Source: Arion vulgaris (Eukaryota > Mollusca > Gastropoda > Stylommatophora > Arionidae). From it: a stretch of 64,000 nucleotides of DNA. The stretch covers positions 12,531,671 through 12,595,670 of the forward strand of contig CM036775.1 in NCBI GenBank assembly GCA_020796225.1, given 5' to 3'. Below, in pieces: positions 45,335 through 57,208 of the stretch. The notes under the pieces were generated by a model that saw only the letters and a list, made by a program, of their open reading frames with translations, was not told where the DNA came from and made no database searches. Position 1 is the first letter of the stretch, and every line of letters starts with the position of its first letter. A program made the translations under genes and the position numbers.

Positions 45335-47320
45335 AGAGAAGAAGGAGAAGTCCATCTCATTGAAGCTTTTGTGACAGAATTAGTCTCGCTGCATATTGCA
45401 TGCCCGATCCATCATCACCAGCATCTCTTTGGATGATCATGATGTTATATTCTTTACCGACACAGTGTAATCAGTTCTTAGTTATAGTTAGTTTTTTTGC
45501 CAGAACACACTTAAGATCTCTCGCAGACAAGTTCTTTGGAAGGTTGAAATTTTGGACATATCTTGTTTTGTCATTCTCCAGTGTTCTGATCCGTGTATCA
45601 AAGTTGATAGCACACATCTGTGGTGTATATATATATAATACATGTTGTTGTTTTATTATTTTTAAAAAAATGTATTAGTTGTTACTACTGTAACACCAGT
45701 AGTCATTTTATTTTTTTTAAAGCCGTGATCTGACACTTGCTCATCCTTTTGTTGTCCCATCTTTTGTGTTTGAGAAATTCTTGCTGCAGTAATATTTGAG
45801 GAATTCGGGTAACTCTTCTTAGAGTGTAACAATTTAAATTTAGAGTTACCTCCCGTAGAGGTCAGGCGTGAATGTGCTGGTGACCAGTGAGTCTTTTCAG
45901 TGTTCTTGTCAAAGTCCAGCCCAAGGGATTCCTGTGTAGACAAGCGTAAATTCGTTTCTCATCGACGGATATGTAGTTATCAATATATATTATCGGAGAA
46001 TCAGGCAGTAAAGTCGAGAAATGAGACATCACGCGATGTTCTACGCTTGAAAGCAAACCGCTAGTAATAATACTACGACTAACTGGGAGTACAGTTCTCT
46101 CACATGCTACACACTGACACTGCAGCCAAGTTGTGTGTGTTTATCAAAGTAATTAATCTATGAACACGTGAATTCGAAGAGGAATGCTAGTGTGCTTACA
46201 CAGTCCTTGGTTGTTTATTTGGTGATGACTGGTAAGTGAGATAGGGAAACTTACGTCGCATTTAATTAATTGTATAAGAAATCTTCTAATCTATTGTCAC
46301 TTGTGTGTGTTGTGCTTGAAGACTACTTAAACGTTACCGGCACTCATCTGATACTGAACACACCATTACATTTTACACGCATACGTAGACACACACATAC
46401 ATACATATAGTTCCCATTTCATATAATGTAAGTACTTATATAAGAAAAACTGTTATTCAATTTCCCGTATGGTTGATTGTCCCAGACATATCGGCTTAAT
46501 AAATGCCGACCATCATCGCTGTGTGGGAGATTACTCTGGCAAAGAGACAGCTGAAGTTGTTCGGTCGATAAATAGATTTTGGCTTTTATTTCATATCCTG
46601 AACGATTCTGCCTGTTACGCGGAACGAAGGGAAAGGGGATGAGCATCGATAGCAGAAGTGAATGATAAATTGTGTCCAGTTTTTCAATTGGAATCAGCAA
46701 CCACTTCACGAGGAAAGAAAAAGTTCCATATGTGCATAATTTTTTAATAACAAGCCGTATTATAAAATATTACGATATATTTTTGTGAATTTGGATGAAT
46801 TTATTTGGTAAATCACTCAGTTTCTGTGTTATGTATATTCTGCTGTAATTTTAATGTTGCTTTAGTTCAGGTTGTGTTGTTGATTTCCTGTTACAATTAT
46901 AACATTCGAATTCAATATTGATTTTTAAAATAAAAAAAACAGTTCGCAATAAGGCAAAAAATGGACAGGTTTTCAATCTGTGAATAGAGGCAGTTGCGTG
47001 CGGTGACTTTTCTCAAAGGGGAATAGGTTAAGTAACAAGGCAATTTAGCAAGGATGCTTTTACCGTTCACAGGTTACCTCTTTCGAGAGAGCTTTAACAA
47101 TGTCCATAGTTTCGTCTAACATTATTGCTAGACAAAAAATGCATTATTAAGTTCCAACTTAACCTCATACAGAATGACATCATCAACACATTCAATGATG
47201 TAGTTTTGAATGATGTTGGATTTTCCTTTAAACCCCCCTTTCTCCCCACCCCTCTTCTCCCCACCCCCTCCATACTCTGCAGATAAAACTCCAACTTACT
47301 ATCATATTTATAAAATATGT
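45335..47320. other. Largest unassigned stretch
   Basis: Nearly 2 kb with no family, tandem array or exon that I recognise. A short minus-strand frame at 46419-46709 shows no motif. It may hold unique intron or regulatory DNA. Confidence 0.45.
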
Positions 47321-47321
47321 A

Positions 47322-47572
47322 AAGGGTTTTCAGGCCAAAGGATTGACTTCATTGTACCCAGGTTTTACCCCATATGGCTCGATTCTTCTATGCAGAAATG
47401 ACACGTCTCCTGCCGAGAGCATTGCACAAAGCATGAACCCCGTAGCTCCGGCAACAATGCTAGGGTTCTCTGGAAAATAAATGCACCCGTGAACAGAACA
47501 GCACTGTCCGGATTCAAACACACGACCTTCAACTCGCAAGGCAAGGGCTTAGCCACAGAGACCCCCACATAG
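47322..47572 (-). mobile_element. SINE-B
   Basis: Inverted: CCAAAGGATTGACTTCATTG at the left; TTAGCCACAGAGACCCC at the right. Confidence 0.82.
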
Positions 47573-47585
47573 AATACATGCATGT

Positions 47586-47842
47586 GCTCTTCTTTGAACG
47601 CTCCACAACAACTACTTGTTAAACCACTCTGTGTGATTTGTATGTGATCTGAGCCTAAGAGCGATTGAACGTTGTACCCGTTATGTACCTACAAGTAGCC
47701 AGCACATACGACTTCTCCTATGCTTGTTATTTACTAACATAGCTTTCCTAGGTCCTATATCGGTCGCCTCTTATGAACTGCCTTTAGGTGGCAGTGGTAC
47801 TATTCGTTGCTTGCCTGCGGACCCCGGCACCACACGGGCGAT
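47586..47842 (-). mobile_element. Retroposon D
   Basis: Inverted: TTCTTTGAACGCTCCACAAC at the left; GGACCCCGGCACCACACGGG at the right. Confidence 0.8.
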
Positions 47843-47848
47843 GCATTT

Positions 47849-48035
47849 GTTCATTGTAGTTTCCCGGTTAAGGGAATCATGCCGTTCGTTGTAGTTTCCC
47901 GGTTAAGGGAATCTTGCCGTTCGTTGTAGTTTCCCCGGTTAAGGGAATCTTGCCGTTCGTTGTAGTTTCCCTGTTAAGGAATCTTGCCGTTCGTTGTAGT
48001 TTCCCCGGTTAAGGGAATCTTGCCGTTCGTTGTGA
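47849..48035. repeat. 35-37 bp tandem repeat, five copies
   Basis: Unit GTTCGTTGTAGTTTCCCCGG plus TTAAGGGAATCTTGCC, starting near 47849, 47884 and 47919. Confidence 0.93.
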
Positions 48036-48429
48036 ATGGCAACTCTTGTTTAGCCAGAGCACAGCATACATCAATTAATCACCCCACTAGTTCCTGGTTT
48101 GAATACACCAATGAGTTATGTTTTAAAGCATCAAAACTGTTATGTTCACTTAATAGAAAAACAGAAAACCATGACACTGGGCAACTACCCGGTAACAGTG
48201 TGACAACAAAAGATGAAGCATTGCAAATATATTATAGTTTCTTCGAAAGTTTGTAATGTAGTTATTGCGTTTGTAATATAGTTATTGCGGATAATGAATC
48301 TTTTCGTGTTGCATATTGGCTTTGTGAAAATTATTGATTTTTCCCCATTTATTCGTTATTCATTTTTAGTCACATATTTTCATGTTAGGACCGTTAGTAT
48401 ATTTCTGTCTTAAGTCTAGATGTAGTGTG

Positions 48430-48595
48430 CTGTGAAATTCGTCACTCCTGTTGTATCGTTTGCTTGATAAAGGCCTTTTGGTGGAAATGTTGCTGTGTTT
48501 TGTTTTGGTATTTTGTAAAACTACAGTACTTTGTTATTACGTGTTTCGTCATTGCTACATAGTTTTACTGCAGTCTTACCCTATATCGATATTTT
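48430..48595 (-). repeat. Repeat F, inverted part
   Basis: TTGCTTGATAAAGGCCTTTT and TTTGTAAAACTACAGTACTT. A smaller piece is at 44040-44130. Confidence 0.7.
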
Positions 48596-48599
48596 AAAA

Positions 48600-49230
48600 A
48601 AAACATGGCGACACCCTGACACATGTACTTCATCATAATTTTTCTTTTACTTTTTCTATCATAATATCTACCGCCCTGTACAGTGTGTGTACCATATGCC
48701 TGTTACATCTGGAGTTCATTCACGTGTTCCTATTCAGCGCTGTTTTCACATTTCTCAACTCGTCTATCCATTCTTCGGTCGCTTTACTATCGATCGTTTG
48801 TTAGTTACAAGCTTCATCTCTTGCCGTGTTGATAGACAGACAATATGTCGTGCTCACAAAGTTTCACATGTGCAGTAAAATGACCGTTAAACCTGGCTAC
48901 TGCTTGATAAAACTGTGCATGTTCACGATAGTTTTGTTTGGCTTGTGTTTGTTCTCATTTCCTGTGTATGTCTAGTCGATGTGACTCACCTCCCCAAGCA
49001 GACAGATTGAGTTAGTTACTGTCAGCCAAGCTTTGGACGTATTGCAAGCAAGGACTTCCTATAATTCCAAGTAACCCTGATGTTGTTATCAGTTGCTGCA
49101 AGAATTTGTCGTTTGAGAGCAGGTTTGTGTGGGAGTAGAAATGTGCGTTTGCTAGATGGGACTGACTAACTGACTTCTCTGAGGTGAAAGTTCATTACTC
49201 TCTAAAAAGGGTACCAGTTTGTTGGCTTGG
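48600..49230. other. Unassigned
   Basis: No repeat family or exon recognised. Confidence 0.4.
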
Positions 49231-49234
49231 ACGG

Positions 49235-50170
49235 TATAGTTATACTAACTTCAATGTTTTGAGAATGGAATAATGTGCGTGTAGTATTTGTTTTAGAATG
49301 ACATACTGTGCTGATGATGTACCAATAGTTTTATATTATTGTCCGTGTTACTGTATAGTTATACTAACTTCAATGTTTTGAGAATGGAATAATGTGCGTG
49401 TAGTATTTGTTTTAGAATGACATACTGTGCTGCTGATGTACCAATAGTTTTATATCATTGTCCGTGTTACAGTATAGTTATACTAACTTCAATGTTTTGA
49501 GAATGGAATAATTTGCGTGTAGTATTTGTTTTATTTAACTCAAATGTCAAGTCTGTCCTTCTGTATGGAACAGAGACATGGAGAACAACTAAAGGGAACA
49601 CCAAAAAGTTGCAGACATTCATCAATAGATGCTTACGCAGGATACTCCATCTGAGATGGTACGACAGGACCACAAACAGAGAACTGTGGGATAGGGCAGG
49701 ACAACGGCAGGTGGAACAAGAGATAATGAGCAGAAGGTGGAGATGGATAGGACACACACTGAGGAAACCCCTGACAGCATCGTGAGACAGGCTCTCCGAT
49801 GGAACCCCAGGGCAATAGAAGTAAGGGAAGACCCAGAAACACCTGGAGACGGGAGTTAGAGATGGAATGCAAGAGGACGGGGAGAGAGTAGCGAGATCTG
49901 GAAAAGATGGCCTTGGATAGGAGGGCTTGGAAGGCCTTGGTTGCGGACCTATGCTTCCCTAGGGGCGAAGGAAGAAGAAGAAGAATTTGTTTTAGAATGA
50001 CATACTGTGCTGCTGATGTACCAATAGTTTTATATTATTGTCCATGTTACTATAGTTATACTAACTTCAATGTTTTGAGAATGGAATAATGTGCGTGTAG
50101 TATTTGTTTTAGACTGACATAGTGTGCTGCTGATGTACCAATAGTTTTATATTATTGTCCATGTTACAGT
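49235..50170. repeat. 119-bp tandem repeat, about four copies, split by an RTE
   Basis: Units start TATAGTTATACTAACTTCAA at 49235, 49354, 49473 and (after the insertion) 50051. Each includes GTGCGTGTAGTATTTGTTTT and GATGTACCAATAGTTTTATA. Confidence 0.95.
49534..49984 (+). mobile_element. 5'-truncated RTE LINE with TSD
   Basis: Encodes [40 protein letters not shown] and SRRWRWIGHTLRKP, then the [13 protein letters not shown] end across a frameshift, and a (GAA)n tail. The 10-bp duplication ATTTGTTTTA is at 49524-49533 and 49985-49994. Confidence 0.92.
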
Positions 50171-50202
50171 ATAATTTTCTGATAAGTATTTCTTATTACT
50201 GT

Positions 50203-50432
50203 ATGGGCGTCTGTAGCTTAAGCAGTAGTGAGCTCGACCACAACCCAAGCGTACCTGGTTCAAACTGCGCGGCAGGCAGTTTGGAAGCCAATTCATTTCC
50301 GTGGGATTTTTACGAAAGGTGCAAACAGATTTCACCGTTCAGAAAGCAATGGTAAATTACTGAACGTATAAGTGGTGCCTAGAAAATCAACGACTCGATT
50401 TCTGTGGATTAAAGATATGCCATAATTTTCAT
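50203..50432 (+). mobile_element. SINE-C, full length
   Basis: tRNA-like head GGGCGTCTGTAGCTTAAGCA with B-box-like GGTTCAAACTG; ends ATGCCATAATTTTCATC. Confidence 0.83.
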
Positions 50433-50462
50433 CATTGTATTCCTCTCGTACCGTTTAAACGT

Positions 50463-50680
50463 TTACATGCCCGTCTGCCCAGCGTGTTCGTAGCGCGTTG
50501 GACTACGGTGACTATTCCTCTGTGTGTGCGGTTCAATTCCGCGGGATGGCAGAAAAAACCACAGATTCCCCAGATTTAAGGTGTTCGTGGCACCGAACCG
50601 AAGGTTACGATGTCCATGGCACCGAGCCGAAGAGCTGAAAAGCTCAAGTGCTTCTGGATCGGGAAAAAACAACAACAAAA
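50463..50680 (+). mobile_element. SINE-A inserted in LINE I
   Basis: Flanked by CGTTTACAT on both sides (about 50459 and 50684); LINE I sequence (ATAGAGCCTGCAGGTAATTT) continues after it. Confidence 0.82.
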
Positions 50681-50724
50681 ACCGTTTACATAGAGCCTGC
50701 AGGTAATTTCTACATACCGTATTG

Positions 50725-51290
50725 ATCGATAGGACCAGCATCATTGCATTTCGGTGAGTAACCATGTGTGCTCCTATATCTTTCTTATACAGGAGGATCT
50801 CAGTGACAGTGCACGAACTCCGTAGCACCGGTGAGAGTCCAGATACAATTTATAAGACGGTGACAATATTTTGTAAAAGTTTTTTTTTTTCGATCCAGAA
50901 GCACTTGAGCTTTTCAGCTCTTCGGCTCGGTGCCATGGACATCGTAACTCTTCGGTTCGGTGTCACGAACACCGTAAATCTGGGGAATATGTGGCTTTTT
51001 CTGCCATCCCGTGGAATTGAACCCGCACACACAGAGGGATAGTCACACGTAGTCCAACGCGCTACGAACACTGGGAGCGGCTCTTATCGATTTGGAACTG
51101 CCTAGAGCTCTTTTACATGCTCAACTTGAAAACGGATCCTATGTTTTATCGTCCGTTTTCGATAGGACTAGGAACTCGATCTCACCTACACTGAGATCAA
51201 GAATCTCTGGAAAAATAACTCCATCGCGCACGAGGGAGCGAACCAAGTACTAATGGAACGATAGACGAGATCTAACTTCTACGCCACAGG
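50725..51290. repeat. Repeat H split by a SINE-A
   Basis: Matches 4216-4640 on both sides of the inserted SINE (left part ends near 50879, right part resumes near 51074). Confidence 0.75.
50880..51073 (-). mobile_element. SINE-A nested in H
   Basis: Inverted copy with its T-run at 50881-50890 and head at the right. Confidence 0.82.
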
Positions 51291-51665
51291 TACCGTTTTA
51301 TCCTGGTCAGCTCGCTCAATCTCATCTATGGAATTAGTCCGAAATTTCTCGTTTTCTCAGTCAAGTTGGTTTCAGAGTTTTCTTTGCTGTCCTTGAAACC
51401 CTTTCCATCATACTTTTGTTTTCCAATCCAGAAGCACTTGAGCTTTCAACTCTTCGGCTCGGTGCCGTAGACATTGTAACCCTTCGGTTCGGTGTCACGA
51501 ACACCGTTAATCTGGAGAACCTGGGGCTTTTCTGCCAGCACGCGGAATTGAACCCGCACTCACAGAGGGCTAGTAACCCGTAGTCCAACGCGCTACGAAC
51601 ACGCTGGGCAGGCGGGCGTCCCTCATACTTCAATGCTTGCTTTGTGATTCTTTGATAATTTTTTC
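51290..51665 (-). mobile_element. LINE I 3' end split by a SINE-A
   Basis: AGCTCGCTCAATCTCATCTA at the left, ACTTCAATGCTTGCTTTGTG at the right of the SINE at 51418-51618. Confidence 0.68.
51418..51618 (-). mobile_element. SINE-A
   Basis: Inverted copy, CCAATCCAGAAGCACTTGAG to CGCTGGGCAGGCGGGCG. Confidence 0.82.
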
Positions 51666-51754
51666 CCCAGAATATGCTTGTTGCCGATATTACGTTTGTT
51701 AAATTGTTATTTACTTCATAATAACATTTGATTCATAATTATAATTGGAAACTT

Positions 51755-52148
51755 CTACGAACTGTCCATATCAACCACTATGTGTGATTTGTATGTGATT
51801 TATATGTGATCCAAGACTAAGAGCGATTGTATGTTGTGCCAGTTATGCGCCTACAAGTAGGCCAGCACATCCAATATCTGCCACGGTTTTTATTTACTAG
51901 GTAGCTTCCTAGACCTCTACCTCAGTCCAGTGGCGGCTCGTGATCATTTTTGTTGATGGGACCGGACACAAATTTTCGGAAAAATTATGGTTTTGAGTTA
52001 GATTATATATTAGTTATTCATGATTTTTGGTGGGCCCGGCCTTAATGGCGAGCCACCACTGCCTCAGTCTCTTCTTACGACATGCCTTGTAAGTTACAAT
52101 GTTACTATTCATTACTTCCCTTGCGAGCCCCATGTCAACACACCGGCG
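51755..52148 (-). mobile_element. Retroposon D split by a MITE
   Basis: Left part to 51927, right part from 52062; the head CCCATGTCAACACACCGGCG is at the right. Confidence 0.82.
51928..52061. mobile_element. hAT-type MITE, copy 5 (nested in D)
   Basis: 134 bp. Ends CAGTGGCGGCTCGTGA and GCGAGCCACCACTG; perfect 8-bp duplication CCTCAGTC (51920-51927, 52062-52069). Confidence 0.93.
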
Positions 52149-52149
52149 T

Positions 52150-52525
52150 AATTTGAAACAGCAATAGATATATGAACACATTTGGTGACATGTTCTGTTT
52201 GTTTTATGATAAACCATTTCTGTGTGTTATCAATGATAGTCAGCTACTAGATATGTGAGAGTGGACTAATCCAATCCATGTTATCTTGAAGTTGGATAGA
52301 ATGTCAATATTGACTTATAATAAACATGATCATGTCTGAGGAAATGAAATATTTGTGGTCATATTAAACGAACCAAGAGGCGAAGAAAATTGATTGGATG
52401 CACTGTGAGAAAACCGAGGGAATATAGAAAGAAAGGTTTTTTTCTTTCCTTGAGCCTGCAAGGAATGCAGAAATGGGGACGAATATAAATACACGGAAGG
52501 AGATTTGAGGCAGATTAAGGTTTAC
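52150..52525. other. Unassigned
   Basis: AT-rich; nothing recognised. Confidence 0.4.
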
Positions 52526-53028
52526 AGAAGAGCTTGAAGAAGAAGCTGCAAGAGAAAGCTAAAGATATGAACATTTGACATGAGTTGGTTGAGGACTTAT
52601 GCCCAAATGTTGTTGAAGAGCTGGAGAAGAAGCTGCAAGAAAGCTAAAGATATGAACATTTGACATGAGTTGGTGAGGACTTATGCCCAATGTGTTGAAG
52701 AGCTAGAAGAAGCACAAGAAGCTAAAGATATGAACATTTGACATGAGTTGGTTGAGGACTTATGCCCCAAATGTTGTTAAAGAGCTGGTAGAAGAAGCTA
52801 CAGAAAGCTAAAGATAGAACATTTGACATGAGTTGGTTGAGGACTTATGCCCAAATGTTGTTGAAGAGCTGTGAAGAAGCTACAAGAGAAAGCTAAAGAT
52901 AGGAACATTTGACATGAGTTGGTTGAGGACTTGCCCCAAATGTTGTTAAAGACTGGTAGAAGAAGCTACAGAGAAAGCTAAAGATAGACATTTGACATGA
53001 GTTGTTGAGACTTATGCCCTAAATGGTA
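52526..53028. repeat. About 84-bp tandem repeat, six copies
   Basis: Units with GCTAAAGATATGAACATTTG and GACATGAGTTGGTTGAGGAC, plus a GAAGAAGCT-rich part; many small deletions between units. Confidence 0.93.
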
Positions 53029-53084
53029 TTAGGCAAGAGAGAGAATCGACACATATATTTAGACGAAAACATTACATTTTAAAT

Positions 53085-53205
53085 GCTGTTGCGCCCGTGC
53101 CCACAAGAAGAGCAAAGAATTGTAACCCTGCGATCTATAAGGCATGTCGTAAGAGGCGACTGAGGTAGGGGTCTAGAGAAGCTACCCTAGTAAATAAAAA
53201 AGTGA
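53085..53205 (+). mobile_element. Retroposon D, head half
   Basis: CGCCCGTGCCCACAAGAAGA to AGTAAATAAAAAAGTG; stops before the body. 53210-53545 shows nothing recognised. Confidence 0.72.
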
Positions 53206-53545
53206 TTAAAATACCTTTGCGCACTAGCTATGTATCTACGACTTAAATGCAGGTCTGTTATCATTTATTGTTCCACTTATCAGTGACCTTTGACATCCGG
53301 GATCTCTTGACCTTAGTTATGTTTATTTGTTCATTGATTTCCCTTATGTAGTGACAGTTTAAAGAGTGAACTTTAGTGTACAGAGTGTACAATAAACACT
53401 TGAAAAGGATTCAGAAAGTAAGCTGATATGGAAATGAATCAAACAAGACATAGCAATGTAATATATTTGGAAAAAATGAATTCAAAATGGATTGCACCTG
53501 CACTTAAATTGCCGATTTGTAGTGTTTTTTAATTCACTAAAATTG

Positions 53546-53748
53546 CCCGTCTGCCCAGCGTGTTCGTAACGCGTTGGACTACGGGTGACTATCCCTCTGT
53601 GTGTACGGGTTCAATTCCGTGGGATGGCAGAAAAAGCCACAGATTCCCCAGATTTACGGTGTTCGTGGCACCGAACCGAAGGGTTACGATGTCCATGGCA
53701 CGAGCCGAAGAGCTGAAAAGCTCAAGTGCTTCTGGATCGTTAAAAAAA
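53546..53748 (+). mobile_element. SINE-A with TSD
   Basis: Flanked by ATTCACTAAAAT (about 53533) and ATTCACAAAAT (about 53749). Ends in AAAAAAAAA. Confidence 0.85.
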
Positions 53749-53774
53749 AATTCACAAAATCTCTCTTTCTCTCT

Positions 53775-54070
53775 TATGCCTTTTTAACCCCAATTGGGGC
53801 ATAGACCCTCAGCCAACTCATACAAGGACAAGTCCCAGGCCACATGGCCACACCAAGAAAAAGACCAATACTCCTGATATAACCAAAAAGACATGTCTTA
53901 GGTTGAAAGGGGCGTGCCTCGGCCACATAGGGGCTTAACCCACCACCTAACAAACAAACTCTTCTGCATATCGTTAATCTCTGCCTCCACATCTCTTCTC
54001 CATGTATTTTTAAGTTTCCCTCTCCTTCACTTTCCATGTGGGTTCCAGGAAAGGGCCATTCTCTCCATCT
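53775..54070 (-). mobile_element. LINE fragment (RTE-like)
   Basis: The minus strand encodes GEGNLKIHGEEMWRQR-like and WPGTCPCMSW-like residues. Weakly assigned. Confidence 0.45.
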
Positions 54071-54256
54071 GCCCTGTATCTACTGTATATGAGTAGCAGT
54101 CTGTTGGTAATGTGCTTATGTGATCAAACCATTTCATTTGTTCTTTCTTGATCTTCTTTGCGTTCGTTCTTTACGACCAATTTTCATCACTCTTTGTGAT
54201 ATGTTTGATCTTTGTCAAGAACGTGTATACGTTGCACATTGGTTTGGTAGGCCCCT

Positions 54257-54646
54257 TTTTTCTTTTTTTCTTTCCTTTTTTCCTTTTCTTTCCTTTTTTC
54301 CTTTTTTCTCTTTTTCTTTTCTCTTCGTCCGCTTTCAACTCAGACGAAGTTTCATCTCTGAAACTGATTTTGCGTGAAAATCCGTTTTCCAATTTCTTAC
54401 AATGGCAGCAGCGTGCACATTGTAAATTACTTTACACTGGCAGCCGTGTGCTCAATGTACTCGTAATTAGTATTCTTTCACCATACAGGCAGATTTTCTC
54501 CGACTTCAGAGGTACTCATGTTATCGTCCTGAGTAAGACCAGGGGACTCGAACAAATGCCGGACAGTAGGTTCGAACCCGAGCTATGAGGCGTCTCACAG
54601 CTAACAGGCCGAGCTACTATCAACTAAACTACTCTGGCAGTCTCCC
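54257..54646 (-). mobile_element. SINE-R (tRNA-like) nested in E
   Basis: The minus strand has a near-perfect B-box GGTTCGAACCT and a tRNA-like head (GCCAGAGTAGTTTAGTTGAT). The T/C-rich run at 54257-54330 is its inverted A-rich tail. Flanked by GTAGGCCC and GTAGCCC. Confidence 0.65.
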
Positions 54647-54818
54647 GTAGCCCTAAACGCATAACTTCTACACGTTAGAACACGTGCATCGATTTCATCC
54701 AAACCTCCTTAGTCGCCTCTTACGACATGCATGGCAGGTAACAGTGGTTCTATTCTTTACACCAAATTTGGACCCTGTAACCACTGCGTTGTTTCTTGAT
54801 GCAGTTCAGTACTGGTGT

Positions 54819-54975
54819 CGCCGAGTGGTTACGGGCCCAAATTGGTGTAAAAATAGAACCACTTTAGGAGCCTACCAAACCATGTGCAACGTATACACGT
54901 TCTTGGCAAAGATCAAACATATCACAAAGAGTGATTAAAGTTGTTCGTAAAGAACGAACGCAAAGAAGAAGAAGA
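54819..54975 (+). mobile_element. Retroposon E, internally shortened, with TSD
   Basis: 157 bp. Head CGCCGAGTGGTTACGGGCCC; (GAA)n tail; 11-bp duplication AGTACTGGTGT (54808-54818) and AGTACTGATGT (54976-54986). The middle of the family is missing. Confidence 0.85.
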
Positions 54976-55345
54976 AGTACTGATGTTGTAACCAATTTTT
55001 CCCTTAGTATCTTAATTCCTAAACGGTGTCTTCTTGATACTTCCAGCATTCTGCCTAACCACTTCTGTCGTGATTAGCTTTCTTCTATCGTTTGATGTCA
55101 GCATCCTAGTTTGGCACTGATAGCATAATGTTGAGAAAAAGATTGTGTTGTCTAACGCTCTTTAGTGTTCATGGGCACATGCTTGCATTTCAAAATTGGT
55201 TCCATTTGTTCTATGATTGGATTTGCTTTATTGCATCTATGTTGGATTTCCTTGGTCATTCTTCTATTTACTGAGAAAAATACTTCCCAGATATGTAATC
55301 TCTTTGTTCTTTTAATGGCTGATTTCCATACTTACTGCCTCTTAT

Positions 55346-55500
55346 ACAGAGTGTTCAAGATTAAAGCAGCCCCATTGACAAATCGAAAGTTGCCAGATAA
55401 TTTATCGCGTTATGTTTATGGTACTATTTAAACGGTTCTGACTAGCTCGTTTTACGTCACATTTGTTCATCGCCCCTTCCGCACTACAATTACATACCGT
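55346..55500 (+). mobile_element. Mariner-like end, single
   Basis: TACAGAGTGTTCAAGATTAA with AGCCCCATTGACAAATCG, also at 63946-64000. No matching opposite end was seen, so the right border is uncertain. Confidence 0.5.
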
Positions 55501-55599
55501 CACATAACCTTGACCTATACTACGTCATAACTGAACCTTCTCATTTTCATACATATATGCCAGATTGACTCATTCACAGGCTGCTATTATCTTGAAACC

Positions 55600-55602
55600 T
55601 GT

Positions 55603-55631
<29 letters not shown>
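55600..55631. repeat. TA microsatellite
   Basis: A pure (TA)n run. Confidence 0.95.
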
Positions 55632-55632
<1 letters not shown>

Positions 55633-55633
<1 letters not shown>

Positions 55634-55876
55634 TGAGCGTCTGTAGCTCAAGCGGTAGTGAGCTCGATCACAAACCCAGCGTACCTGGTTCAACTCCCAC
55701 GTGGATAAGTTTGGAAGCAAATTTCTTCCGTGGGATTTTTACGAAAGGTAAAACTAGACCTCACCATTCAGAAAGCAATGGCAACTACTGAACATATAAG
55801 TGGTGCCTAGAAAATCAACGACTGTTTACTGTGGTTGATGGTCAGTCCTTTGAGATATACCACGATTTTCATTCAA
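55633..55876 (+). mobile_element. SINE-C, full length
   Basis: Head GCGTCTGTAGCTCAAGCGGT; B-box-like GGTTCAACTCCC; ends ACCACGATTTTCATTC. Confidence 0.83.
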
Positions 55877-55889
55877 AATATATATATAT

Positions 55890-56115
55890 GGCTTTTTCGT
55901 CTTTACAGACGATCAATTGGCAAATGTTTTACTTGACAACTTCTGAGTTTTGCTTTTCTCTCTTGTCGTTCAGCCATACATGTCTTTTCTCAAAAGACTC
56001 TGCGCCCTTCGCAATTTGGCTTTCCACACAACTCTGTCATCAGCTAGTTTTTCTCATGTGCTGGGACCTATAGAAACGTTTTTCATTGAGGTTTTGCAGA
56101 CATCTTTATATCTGA
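55890..56115 (-). mobile_element. LINE 3' remnant (Z' family)
   Basis: TTACAGACGATCAATTGGCA and AAAAGACTCTGCGCCCTTCG, shared with 56-240 and 24640-24905. Confidence 0.6.
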
Positions 56116-56124
56116 GCAGTGGTC

Positions 56125-56370
56125 TTTTATATACATAAAAGTCCACATCGGGAAAGAAGGCGAGAGGAAGACCACGGAAAAGATGGTTAGATGACGTAGC
56201 AGGCAGAATCCTGTGAAAGAGCAAAAATAACAATCACACAATCCACCAGAACAGCGCAAGACAAAAACAGAAAACCACGACACTGGGCAACAACCCGGTA
56301 GCAGTGTGACGACACTGGGCAACAACCCGGTAGCAGTGTGACGAAAAAAGAAGAAGAAAGTCCACGAAAT
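56125..56370 (+). mobile_element. LINE N 3' end with a 32-bp duplication
   Basis: GGAAGACCACGGAAAAGATG encodes GRPRKRW. CGACACTGGGCAACAACCCG with GTAGCAGTGTGA occurs twice (56279-56343). A GAAGAAG tail follows. Confidence 0.75.
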
Positions 56371-56689
56371 TGACCTTCCTCCCCCACACTTGCAAACTTT
56401 AACAACTAATCGCAAAGTGTCGCCGACATTGTGTGCTTACGAGATAAAATAGAATAGCCCACACACCCGAAACTATCTCTATATCGACATGTGTTGCAAG
56501 TATGTGTTGCTAAAAGCGCAGCCCACGGTAACATAAGACCGAATAGCTTTGCCGACAAATCCGGAATTTCCTGTTAGAAGGGGCTGGTTTTTGTATATGT
56601 TTGATAGAAAACTGTAACCTTTTTTTTTGCAATTTTACTCAATTCTATACGTTCACGTTTCATTGGTGAAAAATGTTAATAATATTGAA

Positions 56690-56930
56690 AACACGTAAAA
56701 ACAAAGTACTATAGTTTTACAAAATACAGAAACAGTGACGATATACATTAACGTTTCGACCCAAAGGCCTTTATCAAGCAAACAATACAAAAAGAATGAC
56801 GGATTTCGAGAAACACTACACATGGACGATCACATATGGAAACATTCAAACCTATCTAATGAAAAACTGGGAATAAAAACGAATAACGAAATGAGTTAAA
56901 CACAAAACCAGAATTGGAAATCTAATAATA
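56690..56930 (+). repeat. Repeat F, partial
   Basis: AACACGTAAAAACAAAGTAC through TTATCAAGCAAACAATACAA; matches 37046 onward. Confidence 0.75.
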
Positions 56931-57045
56931 TTGCTATTCCTTAGCTTTAAACTTCGTCTGCATTCGCCATGAATTCAGGCATAGCTATGGCGTCTAGTGT
57001 GGCGCTTCTGACTGATTTTTGCACCAAGGCCTGCTTACCGTTTTA

Positions 57046-57208
57046 TTGATTTCCTCGCCATACAGGCAGGCCTTCTCCGATATCAGATGTAGCTTTAAAC
57101 TTAACTTGTAACCTAATATAACCTCTTGATTTCCTCGCCATACAGGCAGGCCTTCTCCGATATCAGATGTAGCTTTAAACTTAACTTGTAACCTAATATA
57201 ACCTCTTG
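57046..57208. repeat. Perfect direct duplication of about 81 bp
   Basis: TTGATTTCCTCGCCATACAG to GTAACCTAATATAACCTC occurs twice back to back with no visible differences, so it is young. Confidence 0.93.

Larger units (their letters stand above)
54075..55345 (-). mobile_element. LINE L 3' region with three later insertions
   Basis: L-family sequence at about 54090-54145, 54793-54818 and 54976-55340 (inverted). It is interrupted by an inverted E (54146-54256 and 54647-54792), which is itself split by SINE-R, and by a plus-strand E (54819-54975). Confidence 0.78.

Noticed and set aside
47849..48035. CRISPR-like array
   Set aside because: The 35-37 bp units are contiguous with no unique spacers, and the host is an animal genome.
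54171..54392. Lysine-rich minus-strand frame (KRKREKRKKGKKRKKG)
   Set aside because: It is the inverted A-rich/low-complexity tail of SINE-R, not a protein.
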